Source: an uncultured Clostridia bacterium (GTDB taxonomy: Bacteria > Bacillota > Clostridia > UBA1381). From it: a DNA stretch of 64,000 bases. Both the position numbers and the translations under genes were made by a program. This document shows, piece by piece, positions 35,101 to 44,788 of this stretch (within the stretch, counting starts at the first letter, position 1; every line of letters starts with the position of its first letter). The notes under the pieces are model-generated. The model was not told the DNA's origin. It did not search any database and saw only the letters and a list, made by a program, of their open reading frames with translations. The DNA lies in NCBI GenBank assembly GCA_934444735.1, contig CAKSDE010000003.1:62001-126000 (forward strand), given 5' to 3'.

Positions 35101-35362
35101 CCACCTTCACCTTTGCCCCGACCGTATCGTCCATCGCCGCATTAAAGGTAAACTCTTTATCATTTCTGCACTTTTTCTGATCGACATACACAAGATTATT
35201 GTTTTTATCATAAACAGTAACCGTCACCATATCACACAAATTATCAGCCTGTCCGCTTATCACCAGCCCTTGTTCCGCGTTTTTCACCGAAAAATCCAAT
35301 GCATACGCGTTCGCCTGCAATAAAAATACAAAAAGCATAAGTGCGCTTATTATCTTTTTCAT
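32159..35362 (-). CDS. Secreted right-handed beta-helix protein with embedded C-terminal-type module
   Basis: 1,067 residues. Signal peptide (MKKIISALMLFVFLLQANAYA). Two DUF1565-like openings are visible: 'GGDGTYDKPFSSLGAAYDAA' near residue 115 and 'DDSGSGSIAKPFKSIKQAM' near 430. Between them is a module ending 'FNVRLFMWDSFAGMNPLCE' that is shared with two other exoproteins here. The C-terminal half is a parallel beta-helix ('ISGCGNTVSHNKIYDAPHMA', 'YNEIFDVCNDTADSGALYGG', 'NKIRYNYFHDI'), aligning with the 42029-44689 protein. Probably a polysaccharide lyase or hydrolase-like surface protein; catalytic residues not assigned. Last gene of the operon. Confidence 0.82.
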   Translation of the reverse strand: MKKIISALMLFVFLLQANAYALDFSVKNAEQGLVISGQADNLCDMVTVTVYDKNNNLVYVDQKKCRNDKEFTFNAAMDDTVGAKVKVGGEDYSPILEYAGEKSAHDIYYVYQNAENGGDGTYDKPFSSLGAAYDAAKDGDEISILGEILWDRGISGEKKLKICGGKIKFNQHESINFPAEFENTSFSAKSGTVLNAGKITVGKNVKFSDKISINADYLSLSSGEYANISAETVEIYANVEFDSITDSKAVIIEKGVNADETKMDNCSYIVWTTAGGICELAENGLLLAPADGRYVSVNGGAYSKTAKITEIGTYNVTFDYDFKIHEVKINKNIGGYVATVDISAYNRNGDADKTAPGLAAGIYDENGTLISVVSKNIQTGSDDSVDLKIGKIENTNFNVRLFMWDSFAGMNPLCEIGIETKAENKNVYYVSPNGDDSGSGSIAKPFKSIKQAMAAASKSDKPSEILLREGVHKVDGTVSISSDNITVKPYREEKAVITTGYSIKGSQFSKVSDSVVANIIDDTARANVVSVDMSDVGISNLGKICDYYYNSAETVAPTVTQDNKRMELAAYPDSGYLHIADNAVGGADTAASFGVQENSSRMEKWGSVGIFADGYPEIQWKDSRFEVEMSGTENNFIFTQKNKSFDITPKTGERVRFINVPEEISVPGEWYLDRDTKKLYIYPYDGFNANSTITFTPRTESMETLFEIEGRQNVSFEGIDFEHIGAGVFNVKDSSGMSLKKCTFTDILGDVLKSSESTEMLLRDNLLHNLSGRGFSVNGGDSRNLIKANNIITNNEIYDFSNDCRTYAPAINISGCGNTVSHNKIYDAPHMAIGIGGIYFTVEYNEIFDVCNDTADSGALYGGQFIHLVNNKIRYNYFHDIKNNTGIGYSVSAVYFDDLWSSCDVYSNIFANVERAGHIGGGRRNIFEKNIFINCNQSVIVEQRGNSNSNFEDFRAYVNLYYSPYQSELWKKEFPEVYNILSDEPLLPKYNKIINNAMINTAMPSLHGEATKNLTEISGNLNYTSSDAEGIFNDYENGDFGIEADSEFLKNNPDFADIDFKRIGLMK

Positions 35363-35388
35363 TTTTTCCTCCGTTCATTGTCACATTT

Positions 35389-35420
35389 AAATTTGGCAGC
35401 GGTTTTCCGCTGCCAAATTT
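35389..35420 (-). other. Perfect 14-bp intergenic hairpin without T-run
   Basis: AAATTTGGCAGCGG-tttt-CCGCTGCCAAATTT, between two genes of the surface operon. No T tract follows on the minus strand, so it is more likely an RNA-stability or processing element than a full terminator. Confidence 0.6.
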
Positions 35421-35427
35421 GCATCAA

Positions 35428-38400
35428 TCAGTTCTTTTTCTGAATCATCATAACTATCTTTGCCATCTGACCGTTTGTTATATTCGTACGCGGTGAAAAC
35501 TCCGTCTGTGATACGCCCTGCATTATCCCGGATGCTATCACATTTTTAACATACTCAACCGCCCATGTTCCGATTTTATCAACATCTGTATAACCGTCAA
35601 GCTCATTTCCGTTATTTTTAAGCTCAAGGATTATCGAAAGCACCTTTGCAACCTCCTGACGGCTTATGTTATCATTCGGTCTGAAATTTACGTCATGGCT
35701 TATAATTCCCTTGTCCACAAGGGTTTGCAGCATTTTTGCATAGTTCTCCGATGCCGATACATCGGAAAATTCATTTTTGTATTCGGTTTCGGAATAGCCC
35801 ATGGTTTTGAAGATATATGTAACAAATTCCGAACGCGTAACAAGCTTATCAGGATAGAAATTGTTATTTTCGTCCATGCTCATTATATTCTTTTCCACTG
35901 CATATTGCGCATATTCTTTAGACCAGTGATTTTCTATATCCGATTCTGTCGGTTTATTTTCCTCAACCGGCGGAGTAGGAAGAATCGTTCCCGAAACAGA
36001 TCCTCCGCGGCTTCCTCCCGAGCTTCCGCCCGATGTTCCACCGCTTCTTCCCGATACAGACTTCGTAACCGAAACACTCTTCCCTGTTGCCGGCTCTTTT
36101 ATTGCAACAGGCGTCACACGAAATTCCACCGTCTTGGTACCGCTGAAATCTATATCATATGTTGCGCCCGTTCCGACAACATTTCCGCCGATAAGCCATT
36201 CAAGCTTGGTATCTCCCTCACCGACGCCGTTTTTGCTCTCATATTCATAATCCCCGACAAGAGTTTTGCCGGAAACAGTTATTGTAAGATTTTTCGCCAC
36301 AGGTGCGCACGGTCCCATAATCGCATTTGATATTGCCGTCTCACCCTCAAACGGTGATTTTTGCGATACAGGCGTAACTTCACAGCGAATATACGAATCC
36401 TTATCCTCTAAAGTAATGGTATATTCCTGTTTATCCGCACCGACAATCTCTTTATACTCCCCATTTTCACTCGCTGCTCTTTTCCACTTAAAAGCAGTTT
36501 TTCCTTCTTTATCACCGTTAAAATCGTAATAATCATAAGAAACCTTTACCGTTTCGCCAACATAACCTTTGCCGTCAATTCTAACGTTTCTTGCCTCGGG
36601 AGCTTTTGCCGGTCCCGCAATATTCGACGTCACCGCCGTACCCTCGTGCCCTTTAGAATCAATAGGCGTGATAACCGCTTTTATAAATTTATTTTTAAAT
36701 TCCTCGCTTACATCAATTCCTGTTTTATCGCCCCTATCCGTTTCTTTATATTCTCCGTTTTCGCTCTCGGAAATATAATACTTCACTTCGCTGCAATCTT
36801 TTTCACCGTCAACCTGATAAAAATCATAGTTTAAGGTTATCCTTCCGCCTGATGACGTATCGCCCGAAAGCACAGCCGAATCTACTCTCGGTGTTTTGTT
36901 ATCGTTTGCAATAAGCTTAATCGGAATATTCTTTACATATCTCGACTGCTTTGCTCCCTCAAAGCCCGGCTCGCACACTGCTTTTAAATTGAGCGTACCT
37001 CCGACCGCTTTATCGGTCACATATAGCTTATCACCGCTTATATAAGCGCCTTTAACGCTCTTATCCAACTCAAAATATGCCTTTTCATTTTCCAGGCCAA
37101 AATCCGAACCAACATTGTTTCTTATTCCCTTTATGCTGATTACCGCCGATGTTTCACCGCTTGTCGGAATATTCATTTCGGTCGGTGCGGTTGTGATTAT
37201 ATCGTCCACCAAAAGCGGTGCAACATAGAAATCGTCCAGATATACACTGTATCCCGACGCGCCGTTTGCCCAGAACTGCGGGCAAAAGCTTATTGTTGCC
37301 GCATTACCTGTTGTAACGATAGTACTTATCCTTTTCCACTCGTCTTTTGAGAGTGCATACTGTACCGTTCCGTCTTTTTTCAAATCACTCGGGTGACCTT
37401 CTCCGTAATAGGTAACAGTCGCATTATCAAATGCACAGCCGGGCGCGAGTTTCATCATCACGCTGAAAATATATGCCGTATTTGCTTCCAGCTTTGCAGG
37501 GACAGATAAAAGCGTTGAATTTGAGGTCTGTCCCTCAAAAATACCACACCATTTACCGCCATATGAATCCGCATCTGTCGCCTTAATCGTTGCGGTATCG
37601 CCTCCGGCATTTCTCACGCCCCATCCTGTTGTATCTCCCGTTTCAAATCCGGGATTTTTTATAACATTTAAGGTGTCCGCGCCCGTTATCGGTCCGAAAC
37701 TCTGCGTTTTTTGCTCATCGCCCTCATATGGCACATCGTCCGATACAGGTATAACGCCTGCCATTAAATATTTGCCTATATCCGAATCATCGATCAGGTA
37801 GCTTTTCTCGCCTGCTCCCTCAATCTTTTTCCAGCCGTCTTTTCCGTTTGCCGAAATATACCACGAATAAACGCTCTCTGCCTCGCTGTCTCCATTGTCA
37901 TCGCAGAATGTATAGTCAAGCGTTACAGTAAAGCCTGCCATCGCCAATCCCGAAACCGTCACGTCCTTTGCATACGGCTTCATCAAGGTTTTCAGTGCCG
38001 TACTTGATACCGTCTTTCCGCGGATACCGTCGTCTGTTATAGCATAAGCCGAAATTTTTACATATTTATCGCACAAATCCTCCGTAACGGTAAGCTCCGA
38101 AGAATCTGCGCCGTCAATTTTTGCATATTCTCCGTCCTCGCTGTCCGAATAATACCATTCAATTTTTGTTTCTCCCGGAATTCCCTCTGCCTGATAATAT
38201 TCGGCATTCGCTTTTAATATCCCGCCATTTTCGATTCTGCCCGAAACATAAACATTTTTCGCCTCCGGCAGAGTTCCGTTAAAGATTATAAATTCTTCTC
38301 TTGTTTTTGCATTTTCGGATAACCCTAAAATCTTTTCCCCGTCAGGCTTTATACCGTTTATCTTTGCCTTATCAACACATACTTTGTATTTTCCGTTTTT

Positions 38401-39429
38401 AAACCCGTTTGTAGGGGTGATTGTATAAACAAATGTCTTTTTATCATAAACTGCATTGTATTCCACCTCATTTTCATCAGCGTCATAAAGCTTTACCGTC
38501 TGATTGTTTATAGTCTCTTCCTCCATTTCGCCGTCAAAGGCAATATCTACACTTTCCTTACCGATAAGAACATTATTTTCATCATCCGACTTGATTCCCC
38601 ATGTCCTTTCATTAGTCACGGTATAAATCCTCACATTATCAATGTCAAGATTCACAGCGTTTTCAATTGCAGTCGAATTTATGTTAAACAGAGCCATATC
38701 AAGACGTGTTATTTTATCCGAAAGCTTTAAAGCCTGATTATCTTCACCTATACTCCGCTCCTGTGTTTCAAAAACTTCCTCACCGCCCTTTGTAACACTG
38801 AGCTTTAGGCTTTTTGCAAGACCGTCCGCATCAGTATAGAGCGTCGTTTTGAAATTATACCATGCATCGCTCTCCAAAAGATCTCTGAAGGCTTCATTTG
38901 CCTTTGCCTGATTATATATACCTATCTTTCTTGTATTATTCTGCTCATATGTATTTACCTTATTATTCTTATCCCACGCCCAAAGTGTCGCGAGATTATA
39001 CTGCGTGTTATCCGCCGCCTCGCCTTCGAGCTGATCTCGGTTTAACATAAAGCTCCTTACAAGTGAATCAAAACTGTCCGTTCTTACATCTGCGGAAATC
39101 ACCACTTCCGAATTTGCGGACATTTTAAACGGCGATGCCAGCTCCACATATGCATTCGGGATTGCATTGATGCCGTCCTTATAATTATACGCGCCACCTT
39201 CCTTTGCCGTAAGACGCAGGTACGAGTTTTTATTCTCCGTTATTCTCTCAAGGCTCGGCTCGCCCTTTGATTCACCCAAATTCCAGCCGTCTTTTCCCGT
39301 CTCAAAATCGAAATAAACAGGGTATGAGGCACTCTCGGCAAAGGATTTTACAACGCCCAGCTCACCGATCGGCTGCATAAGCATTACCGCCGCAAGCAGT
39401 GCCGCCGATTTATATTTCTTTATTCTCAT
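35428..39429 (-). CDS. SLH-anchored multi-Ig surface protein
   Basis: 1,333 residues. Signal peptide, then an N-terminal jelly-roll region ('PVYFDFETGKDGWNLGESKG'), a second carbohydrate-binding-like region ('NPGFETGDTTGWGVRNAGGD', ~600-760), and four or more Ig-like repeats of the type 'WYYSDSEDGEYAKIDGADS'. Next come a Gly/Ser-rich linker and three C-terminal SLH repeats ('IENHWSKEYAQYAVEKNIMS', 'FSDVSASENYAKMLQTLVDK', 'GYTDVDKIGTWAVEYVKNVI'). SLH repeats bind secondary wall polysaccharide, so this protein decorates the cell surface. Start 39429 follows AGGAG. Part of the 32-49 kb operon; glycan binding inferred. Confidence 0.85.
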   Translation of the reverse strand: MRIKKYKSAALLAAVMLMQPIGELGVVKSFAESASYPVYFDFETGKDGWNLGESKGEPSLERITENKNSYLRLTAKEGGAYNYKDGINAIPNAYVELASPFKMSANSEVVISADVRTDSFDSLVRSFMLNRDQLEGEAADNTQYNLATLWAWDKNNKVNTYEQNNTRKIGIYNQAKANEAFRDLLESDAWYNFKTTLYTDADGLAKSLKLSVTKGGEEVFETQERSIGEDNQALKLSDKITRLDMALFNINSTAIENAVNLDIDNVRIYTVTNERTWGIKSDDENNVLIGKESVDIAFDGEMEEETINNQTVKLYDADENEVEYNAVYDKKTFVYTITPTNGFKNGKYKVCVDKAKINGIKPDGEKILGLSENAKTREEFIIFNGTLPEAKNVYVSGRIENGGILKANAEYYQAEGIPGETKIEWYYSDSEDGEYAKIDGADSSELTVTEDLCDKYVKISAYAITDDGIRGKTVSSTALKTLMKPYAKDVTVSGLAMAGFTVTLDYTFCDDNGDSEAESVYSWYISANGKDGWKKIEGAGEKSYLIDDSDIGKYLMAGVIPVSDDVPYEGDEQKTQSFGPITGADTLNVIKNPGFETGDTTGWGVRNAGGDTATIKATDADSYGGKWCGIFEGQTSNSTLLSVPAKLEANTAYIFSVMMKLAPGCAFDNATVTYYGEGHPSDLKKDGTVQYALSKDEWKRISTIVTTGNAATISFCPQFWANGASGYSVYLDDFYVAPLLVDDIITTAPTEMNIPTSGETSAVISIKGIRNNVGSDFGLENEKAYFELDKSVKGAYISGDKLYVTDKAVGGTLNLKAVCEPGFEGAKQSRYVKNIPIKLIANDNKTPRVDSAVLSGDTSSGGRITLNYDFYQVDGEKDCSEVKYYISESENGEYKETDRGDKTGIDVSEEFKNKFIKAVITPIDSKGHEGTAVTSNIAGPAKAPEARNVRIDGKGYVGETVKVSYDYYDFNGDKEGKTAFKWKRAASENGEYKEIVGADKQEYTITLEDKDSYIRCEVTPVSQKSPFEGETAISNAIMGPCAPVAKNLTITVSGKTLVGDYEYESKNGVGEGDTKLEWLIGGNVVGTGATYDIDFSGTKTVEFRVTPVAIKEPATGKSVSVTKSVSGRSGGTSGGSSGGSRGGSVSGTILPTPPVEENKPTESDIENHWSKEYAQYAVEKNIMSMDENNNFYPDKLVTRSEFVTYIFKTMGYSETEYKNEFSDVSASENYAKMLQTLVDKGIISHDVNFRPNDNISRQEVAKVLSIILELKNNGNELDGYTDVDKIGTWAVEYVKNVIASGIMQGVSQTEFSPRTNITNGQMAKIVMMIQKKN

Positions 39430-39456
39430 CTGTCCATTTTCTCCTTTCATATAATT

Positions 39457-42009
39457 TTATCGTACTACTACGGCCACACGCGCGCCGCCGGCAATTTTTG
39501 CAGTATACATTCTTTCGCCCTCACGCAATTCCGATGCAGAAATCTTTCTTGCCGTCAGCTTTTTCGAGTCGATACACAAAACCGCTTTTACATCAAGAAC
39601 AGATGATTTTCCCGACGTGTCGATTCTTACATATCCCAATTCCGTGTCTACCATAGTAATCGTGCCGCACATATATTGGTAATATGCGTTATTGCTGTCG
39701 TAAAAATCTGCCGGGAGCTTTCCTTCTGTCATTATCACGTTTGCACTCGCAATATATTTATCGCTGTCATATGACATTTTAATAAGTGTTCCCGCACCGA
39801 TTTTACACTTTGCCGCTTCCTCGATATTCTGCTTTTTGCTTTCGGTTAAATAGAGCGTATAATCCAAGAAGTTTCCGTTGTTATCCAACCGTTTTCCTAT
39901 CAGTTCATAAATTTCCGCCGATTCTTCATCGTCCCAGCCGACATTCATCTTCTCGCAATAGAACGATGCCGACTCATTCGATACATTATCCGCCGTTTCC
40001 GAAACCACCCCGACAGAGCAAAGTCCAAGCCTATCTGCCGAATATAATGTAATATATATGTCGGTTTCGTCCGAATTGAGGTTTCCGCCGGTCATAATCT
40101 TAAACTCTTCGGTTTTATCGGTGTTTTTCGGAATTTTGAAAATAGGCTTATCATTTAAAATTCTGTAACCCGGATCATTTCTGAACCATTTTCCGCCCAT
40201 CCAACTCTGCCGTACTGTTCCCGCATAGCTTTCCTTTAGGCGCTCGATATCGCTTGCCTCATCAGCCGAATCGATCAGAGTATCCAAAAACGTAATCTTC
40301 TCTCCGGCGTTGATTTTATATCTTATCAGCTTATTGTTCAGGTTATTATCGCTGATATAGGTAAGCACATCTTTTGCGGCAACATTCGTTGCGCCGTCCA
40401 AGGTCAGCTTATTTTTCAGTTCAAGCTCTTTCCACTGTCCCTCCTGGGTAAATACCCTTGCGATAACGATTTCATCATCGTCCTCCGACTCGTGCATCTT
40501 TCGCAAATATCCGTACGACGCCTCATTGCCGTTTTTATATCCTGCAATATAGCCGTCGGAGGATATATAGAACATACCGAAAAGATTGGTTTGGATCTTT
40601 GTACTTCCGGCACGATTTTCATAAGTTTTTGAAATTCTGTAATCTTTAGAATTAATATTAACCGTCCCGTTATCCGAATCAACCGACTGCACCTTTCCCG
40701 TTACAATATTTCTGCTCTTATCTATCCTTGTAAAGGTTTTGCCGCTATTCTGGATAACTCTTATTACATCACCCGGCGAAAATTCTGTATAATCTGCCGC
40801 CGCACCGTCCGAGGTACATAAAACATACTCGTCCTCCGGCACTTCGATATAATTTTCGCCGTTAAAAAACGCTCCGTCCTTTAAATATATCTTCTTTTCA
40901 TATTCGTCTATCGAATAGATAACATAATACGAATACGAGGTTATCACAGCTGTATCATATTCCCCGTTTTTCTTGCTTTTTGAAAATGTTACGTATCCGT
41001 CCATATTTTTATAGTTATTCATTACCGAAAAATCATGTGTCGCGTCCCCGTTATAAAGAACATAGCGAATATCCGAAATATCTATTTTTCTCAACTTATC
41101 TTCCTCGTCTGTGTATTCCGCACGCGCGCCCAAGGATTCGATATTTTTAAAGTCAACCGTAATATTATCATTCGATTTGTCGCTTTCGATATGAAGAATT
41201 ACCTTATTGCCCATATCGTCCTCTTTGACATACGATAATACACGCTGTCCGAGATAATTCGCAGCCGAATCGTCTGCTTTATACACACCTCTGTCAATCT
41301 CGACATATCCTTTTCTCAATGCACTGTTTTTATATATATTTACGCCGTTTGCCGCATTCATGAATCCTTTTATTTCATATACTTCAAGCTGTCTTTCCAA
41401 AAGCGTATCTTCTCTCGGCACATACGTCATTCCGTCCGCCGTGTACTTCGCCTCGATTCCGTACGCATTCAGGGTATTCCATAAAAGGCGCGAAAATTCG
41501 CCGAAGGTCATTTCACGCTCCGCCTCATACGAAAGCCCTGTCAGAAGCTTTTCGTCCTGCGCCGTCTGCATTACACTCTGCTCCGTCTTTATCTTATCAT
41601 ACCCCAAAAGATCCTCCATAGCGGATATTGCGTCCTTCATTGTAACCGCTTGGTCAAATTTTGTGCTGTCATATTGCTTGGAGTGTTCCTCATCTTGGTA
41701 TATAACCATGCTCATCGCATAATACATATCGGAAAATTTCAAAACCGAATCTCCCTTTTTCTGCACCGTTTTCTCCGAGTACACACCTATATTTTTCAAA
41801 AGATTGATATAATTATCATACTCACCTTTCGGCAAATCCGCCGACTGCGAATACTTCTTTACAAAATCCCCGGTGTCATATTCAAAAATTCTGTCCATGT
41901 AATCAATCTTATAATCATTTTTATAATCACTCATCGCAAAAACGCTCACCGACAAAACCTGTGTTACAGCAAGTCCCGCGCATATTGCTTTTCTCAAATT
42001 ATTTTTCAC
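39457..42009 (-). CDS. Secreted protein with degenerate SLH-like N-terminus
   Basis: 850 residues, not fully recognised. Signal peptide (MKNNLRKAICAGLAVTQVLSVSVFA). Residues ~60-190 resemble SLH repeats ('NYINLLKNIGVYSEKTVQKK', 'LKFSDMYYAMSMVI', 'TFGEFSRLLWNTLNAYGIEA'), though the canonical motif is weak. The remainder is beta-strand-rich with repeating 'GKVQSVDSDNGTVNINSKDY' barrel-like units and no enzyme signature. Such proteins accompany SLH and beta-helix proteins in Clostridia. It sits 27 nt upstream of the SLH protein gene and 19 nt downstream of the beta-helix protein gene, in one operon. Confidence 0.72.
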   Translation of the reverse strand: MKNNLRKAICAGLAVTQVLSVSVFAMSDYKNDYKIDYMDRIFEYDTGDFVKKYSQSADLPKGEYDNYINLLKNIGVYSEKTVQKKGDSVLKFSDMYYAMSMVIYQDEEHSKQYDSTKFDQAVTMKDAISAMEDLLGYDKIKTEQSVMQTAQDEKLLTGLSYEAEREMTFGEFSRLLWNTLNAYGIEAKYTADGMTYVPREDTLLERQLEVYEIKGFMNAANGVNIYKNSALRKGYVEIDRGVYKADDSAANYLGQRVLSYVKEDDMGNKVILHIESDKSNDNITVDFKNIESLGARAEYTDEEDKLRKIDISDIRYVLYNGDATHDFSVMNNYKNMDGYVTFSKSKKNGEYDTAVITSYSYYVIYSIDEYEKKIYLKDGAFFNGENYIEVPEDEYVLCTSDGAAADYTEFSPGDVIRVIQNSGKTFTRIDKSRNIVTGKVQSVDSDNGTVNINSKDYRISKTYENRAGSTKIQTNLFGMFYISSDGYIAGYKNGNEASYGYLRKMHESEDDDEIVIARVFTQEGQWKELELKNKLTLDGATNVAAKDVLTYISDNNLNNKLIRYKINAGEKITFLDTLIDSADEASDIERLKESYAGTVRQSWMGGKWFRNDPGYRILNDKPIFKIPKNTDKTEEFKIMTGGNLNSDETDIYITLYSADRLGLCSVGVVSETADNVSNESASFYCEKMNVGWDDEESAEIYELIGKRLDNNGNFLDYTLYLTESKKQNIEEAAKCKIGAGTLIKMSYDSDKYIASANVIMTEGKLPADFYDSNNAYYQYMCGTITMVDTELGYVRIDTSGKSSVLDVKAVLCIDSKKLTARKISASELREGERMYTAKIAGGARVAVVVR

Positions 42010-42028
42010 TTCGGCCCGATCCTCCTTT

Positions 42029-44689
42029 TTAATAAATTCTCAAACTGTTGTAAAGATAATCGATAATCTCGTCATCGCTTGCATTATCAAACAAATCCTC
42101 ATAATCGCTTATTGCTATAAAGCCCCTGTCGTTCCAGAACACTTTTTTATCGAGCATTTCAGCCACATCACGCAAAGGAATCATCGTTCTTCCGCCGATT
42201 GTCAAAGGCTCAAGCGAATCCTTTGCTTCACCGTTTTTACTGAGCTCACCCGTTTTTACGTTTATTTTTAAGCTGTCGGAGCTGTTGGTAATTTCGGCAG
42301 TCTGCGTACTGTTATCATAAGAAACACTGAATCCGCATGCCTCCGCCAAAAATCTCAAAGGAACATATGTCTTATTATTTCTTATTGTCGGCTTAACGCT
42401 CTCATCGGCGTCTATCGTCGTTCTTGTGCCTCCGACCAAAGCATTCGGCGAATCAACTGCGATAACCGTACCTGCTCTTGCTCTTGTTATCGCACGGTCT
42501 GTGCACATTCCCATTCTTGTAAAAGGTATCGGTAAAAATCCGGGTATCTTTTTATATACCTCCGCGTCCTCTTTAAAGAGATAATTTCCGTTTTCCGCAT
42601 CGACAAAGCCCGGATCTGATGTTGTTATCCAGTTATTCGCAACCGTTCCTTTATCGGCAGGCTCGGCATAGATATTATTGCTGCCCGAATTATATGTAAC
42701 GTTATTTTCAAATACATTTCCCGAAGGTGTTCCCGTTGTATCAAGATCAATATTATAAAGCTCGGGGAAAGCTTCCTTCCATATATCATTGCGCCACCAG
42801 CTTTCCGCTTCCATAAGTCCGGCATATCTTGTGTCGCTTTCTCCCCCCAGACCTGAATATCTTGCGTCACAGAACACTCCGCCGCCGCTATTTATAACTA
42901 CATTATTAAAGATTACATTATCACGTCCGCCGCCGACAAATACGCCGTAATTTGCGATATTCTCGCATACGTTTCCGACAACGTCCGCGCTCGAATACCC
43001 GTCGTCAAGATAAATTGCATGAGAACCATAATTTGAGGTTTTATTTTTATAGTGCCCCACTTCATGGAAATAGTTATATCTTATAACATTTCCTCTCGGG
43101 ATAAGGCTTCTTCCGGCATAAATCGCCGCCGCATCGTCGGTGTCGGTGCAGACGTCATAAAATTCATTAAATTCAATCACATTATAATTTCCGCCCCAGC
43201 CCGCCGCCATATGCTCGGCGCCGTGAACCTTGTTGTATGCCGCGCGGTTTCCGCAGCCCTCCAGCTGAATTGCGGTATTATAAGTCTTTTTCAGTCTTGC
43301 AAAATCGGCAAATTCGCAGTTCACGACATAGCAGTTTGCTTTTGTAAGCGTTTCCTTGTCGCCTGTCCAGATGTACACGCCGCCGTTTACGTCGTGAAAA
43401 TTTGAATTTTTAACACCGCAGTCGGAGCAACCGTCTGTGATGCTTATCGTCTTCCCGGCAATCGAGGTGTAAGATATTTCGCAATTATCCACTGTGATAT
43501 TTTTGCAGTTTTTCATCTTGACAACCTCACCTCTTGTCATGGCCATGTGCAGGTTGGAAATCTGCATATTGCTTGTGCCGTCTAAATTAAACATCGGATT
43601 TTCAAGAGTTGTCATTGTGATATTTCCGATAGCGTCCGGCTTTTTATCAAGGCACATATAAAGCGTATTTGTGTCATAATCTATATAATATTCCTTGTTT
43701 GAAATTTCATCAAAGAAATTGTATACATAAAGAGGATTGCCCTCTTTTGCCGGGCCCCAGTATGACGCATGCGCCGAAACGATCGTCCCGTCCGCCAAAA
43801 CCTCTTTTATAAGATCCGATTCGTCCGCCCAGCCGTGTATTACCTTTATCCACATATAGACATCACTCATATCACGACCTGCCCATTTTTTTGCTCTTTG
43901 AACATCGCTCGGTATAAGACTGAATGTTCCGCTCGGATTTCCGTAAATCTGCTCCATCAAAATATCGTCCGTCGGGCGGTCCGCCTCTCTGTACCAATAA
44001 TTGCTGACCGAGGTCTTTATCGTCATATAATCCTCATCAATATTCGGGTATCTTGCAATCGTCTGCACATCATTATCAACGAAAATCTCAAATGCGTTTA
44101 ACGTACCCTTCATTCCGAGAGTATTTCTCAATCTTCTTGCCGCCTCTTCATTAATCGTAACGCCTGCCATTCCCCACAATCCGTAAACCTCCGATATAAA
44201 CGTCGGCGGAATCTCTTTTAATCCGAGAAATTCCAGATTAACCTCATAGATGTTACTTTTCGCCTTTTCATCAATAACCCTGTCCAAAAGCGCCGTATCA
44301 GTCGTCTTTTTTAAGCTCGCTGTCGGGATTGTGATACCGCCGATAAGCTTTGCCTCCTCACCGGGATAGCCTCTGTAGACAATCGGCGCATTTTCTTCTC
44401 CGGAATCCTCCGCGCCGAACATATTCTGCTCCAGAATCTGATACGTTCCGCCGCGAAAATACACAACCGCGCCTTTTTTGCCCAATTCTCCTTTTTGTTT
44501 TAATTCTCTTATTTCATCACGGGCTTTTTTTATCGTAGCAAAAGGCCTTTCCTTGCTTCCGTCATTACTGTCGTTTCCGTCTGTTGCGATATAAAGAACC
44601 GTTCTGTCGTCTTTAACAACCTGTGCACTCACTGCCGCAGTATTAAATAGCATTACCGCACTCAATATCGCCGCCAATCTTTTTATCAT
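42029..44689 (-). CDS. Secreted beta-helix protein with C-terminal stalk domain
   Basis: 886 residues. Signal peptide, opening 'YIATDGNDSNDGSKERPFAT', then 'FRGGTYQI' and 'EDSGEENAPIVYRGYPGEEA', as in GH141-like and unclassified beta-helix carbohydrate enzymes. Helix rungs ~400-640: 'HDVNGGVYIWTGDKETL', 'YKVHGAEHMAAGWGG', 'NEFYDVCTDTDDAAAIYAGR', 'NYFHEVGHY'. Residues ~755-870 form a copper-amine-oxidase-like stalk domain ('NNKTYVPLRFLAEACGFSVS', 'IGGRTMIPLRDVAEML') that commonly tethers proteins to the wall. A likely polysaccharide-acting enzyme or binder; paralogue of the gene at 1-1319. Confidence 0.85.
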   Translation of the reverse strand: MIKRLAAILSAVMLFNTAAVSAQVVKDDRTVLYIATDGNDSNDGSKERPFATIKKARDEIRELKQKGELGKKGAVVYFRGGTYQILEQNMFGAEDSGEENAPIVYRGYPGEEAKLIGGITIPTASLKKTTDTALLDRVIDEKAKSNIYEVNLEFLGLKEIPPTFISEVYGLWGMAGVTINEEAARRLRNTLGMKGTLNAFEIFVDNDVQTIARYPNIDEDYMTIKTSVSNYWYREADRPTDDILMEQIYGNPSGTFSLIPSDVQRAKKWAGRDMSDVYMWIKVIHGWADESDLIKEVLADGTIVSAHASYWGPAKEGNPLYVYNFFDEISNKEYYIDYDTNTLYMCLDKKPDAIGNITMTTLENPMFNLDGTSNMQISNLHMAMTRGEVVKMKNCKNITVDNCEISYTSIAGKTISITDGCSDCGVKNSNFHDVNGGVYIWTGDKETLTKANCYVVNCEFADFARLKKTYNTAIQLEGCGNRAAYNKVHGAEHMAAGWGGNYNVIEFNEFYDVCTDTDDAAAIYAGRSLIPRGNVIRYNYFHEVGHYKNKTSNYGSHAIYLDDGYSSADVVGNVCENIANYGVFVGGGRDNVIFNNVVINSGGGVFCDARYSGLGGESDTRYAGLMEAESWWRNDIWKEAFPELYNIDLDTTGTPSGNVFENNVTYNSGSNNIYAEPADKGTVANNWITTSDPGFVDAENGNYLFKEDAEVYKKIPGFLPIPFTRMGMCTDRAITRARAGTVIAVDSPNALVGGTRTTIDADESVKPTIRNNKTYVPLRFLAEACGFSVSYDNSTQTAEITNSSDSLKINVKTGELSKNGEAKDSLEPLTIGGRTMIPLRDVAEMLDKKVFWNDRGFIAISDYEDLFDNASDDEIIDYLYNSLRIY

Positions 44690-44746
44690 GCTTTTTCCTC
44701 CTTTATTTTTCAGGCATTGCTGCCATAAAAAAATCTCATGATTTTT

Positions 44747-44779
44747 ATATATTGCGGCGGCAAAACCGCCGCAATATAT
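44747..44779 (-). other. Perfect 14-bp intergenic hairpin in the surface operon
   Basis: ATATATTGCGGCGG-caaaa-CCGCCGCAATATAT, 10 nt after the stop of the 1,307-residue gene. On the minus strand the stem is followed by AAAAATC...GATTTTTTT, so a weak terminator is possible, but transcription probably continues to the beta-helix gene. Same architecture as 35389-35420. Confidence 0.6.
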
Positions 44780-44788
44780 TTATCTGAT

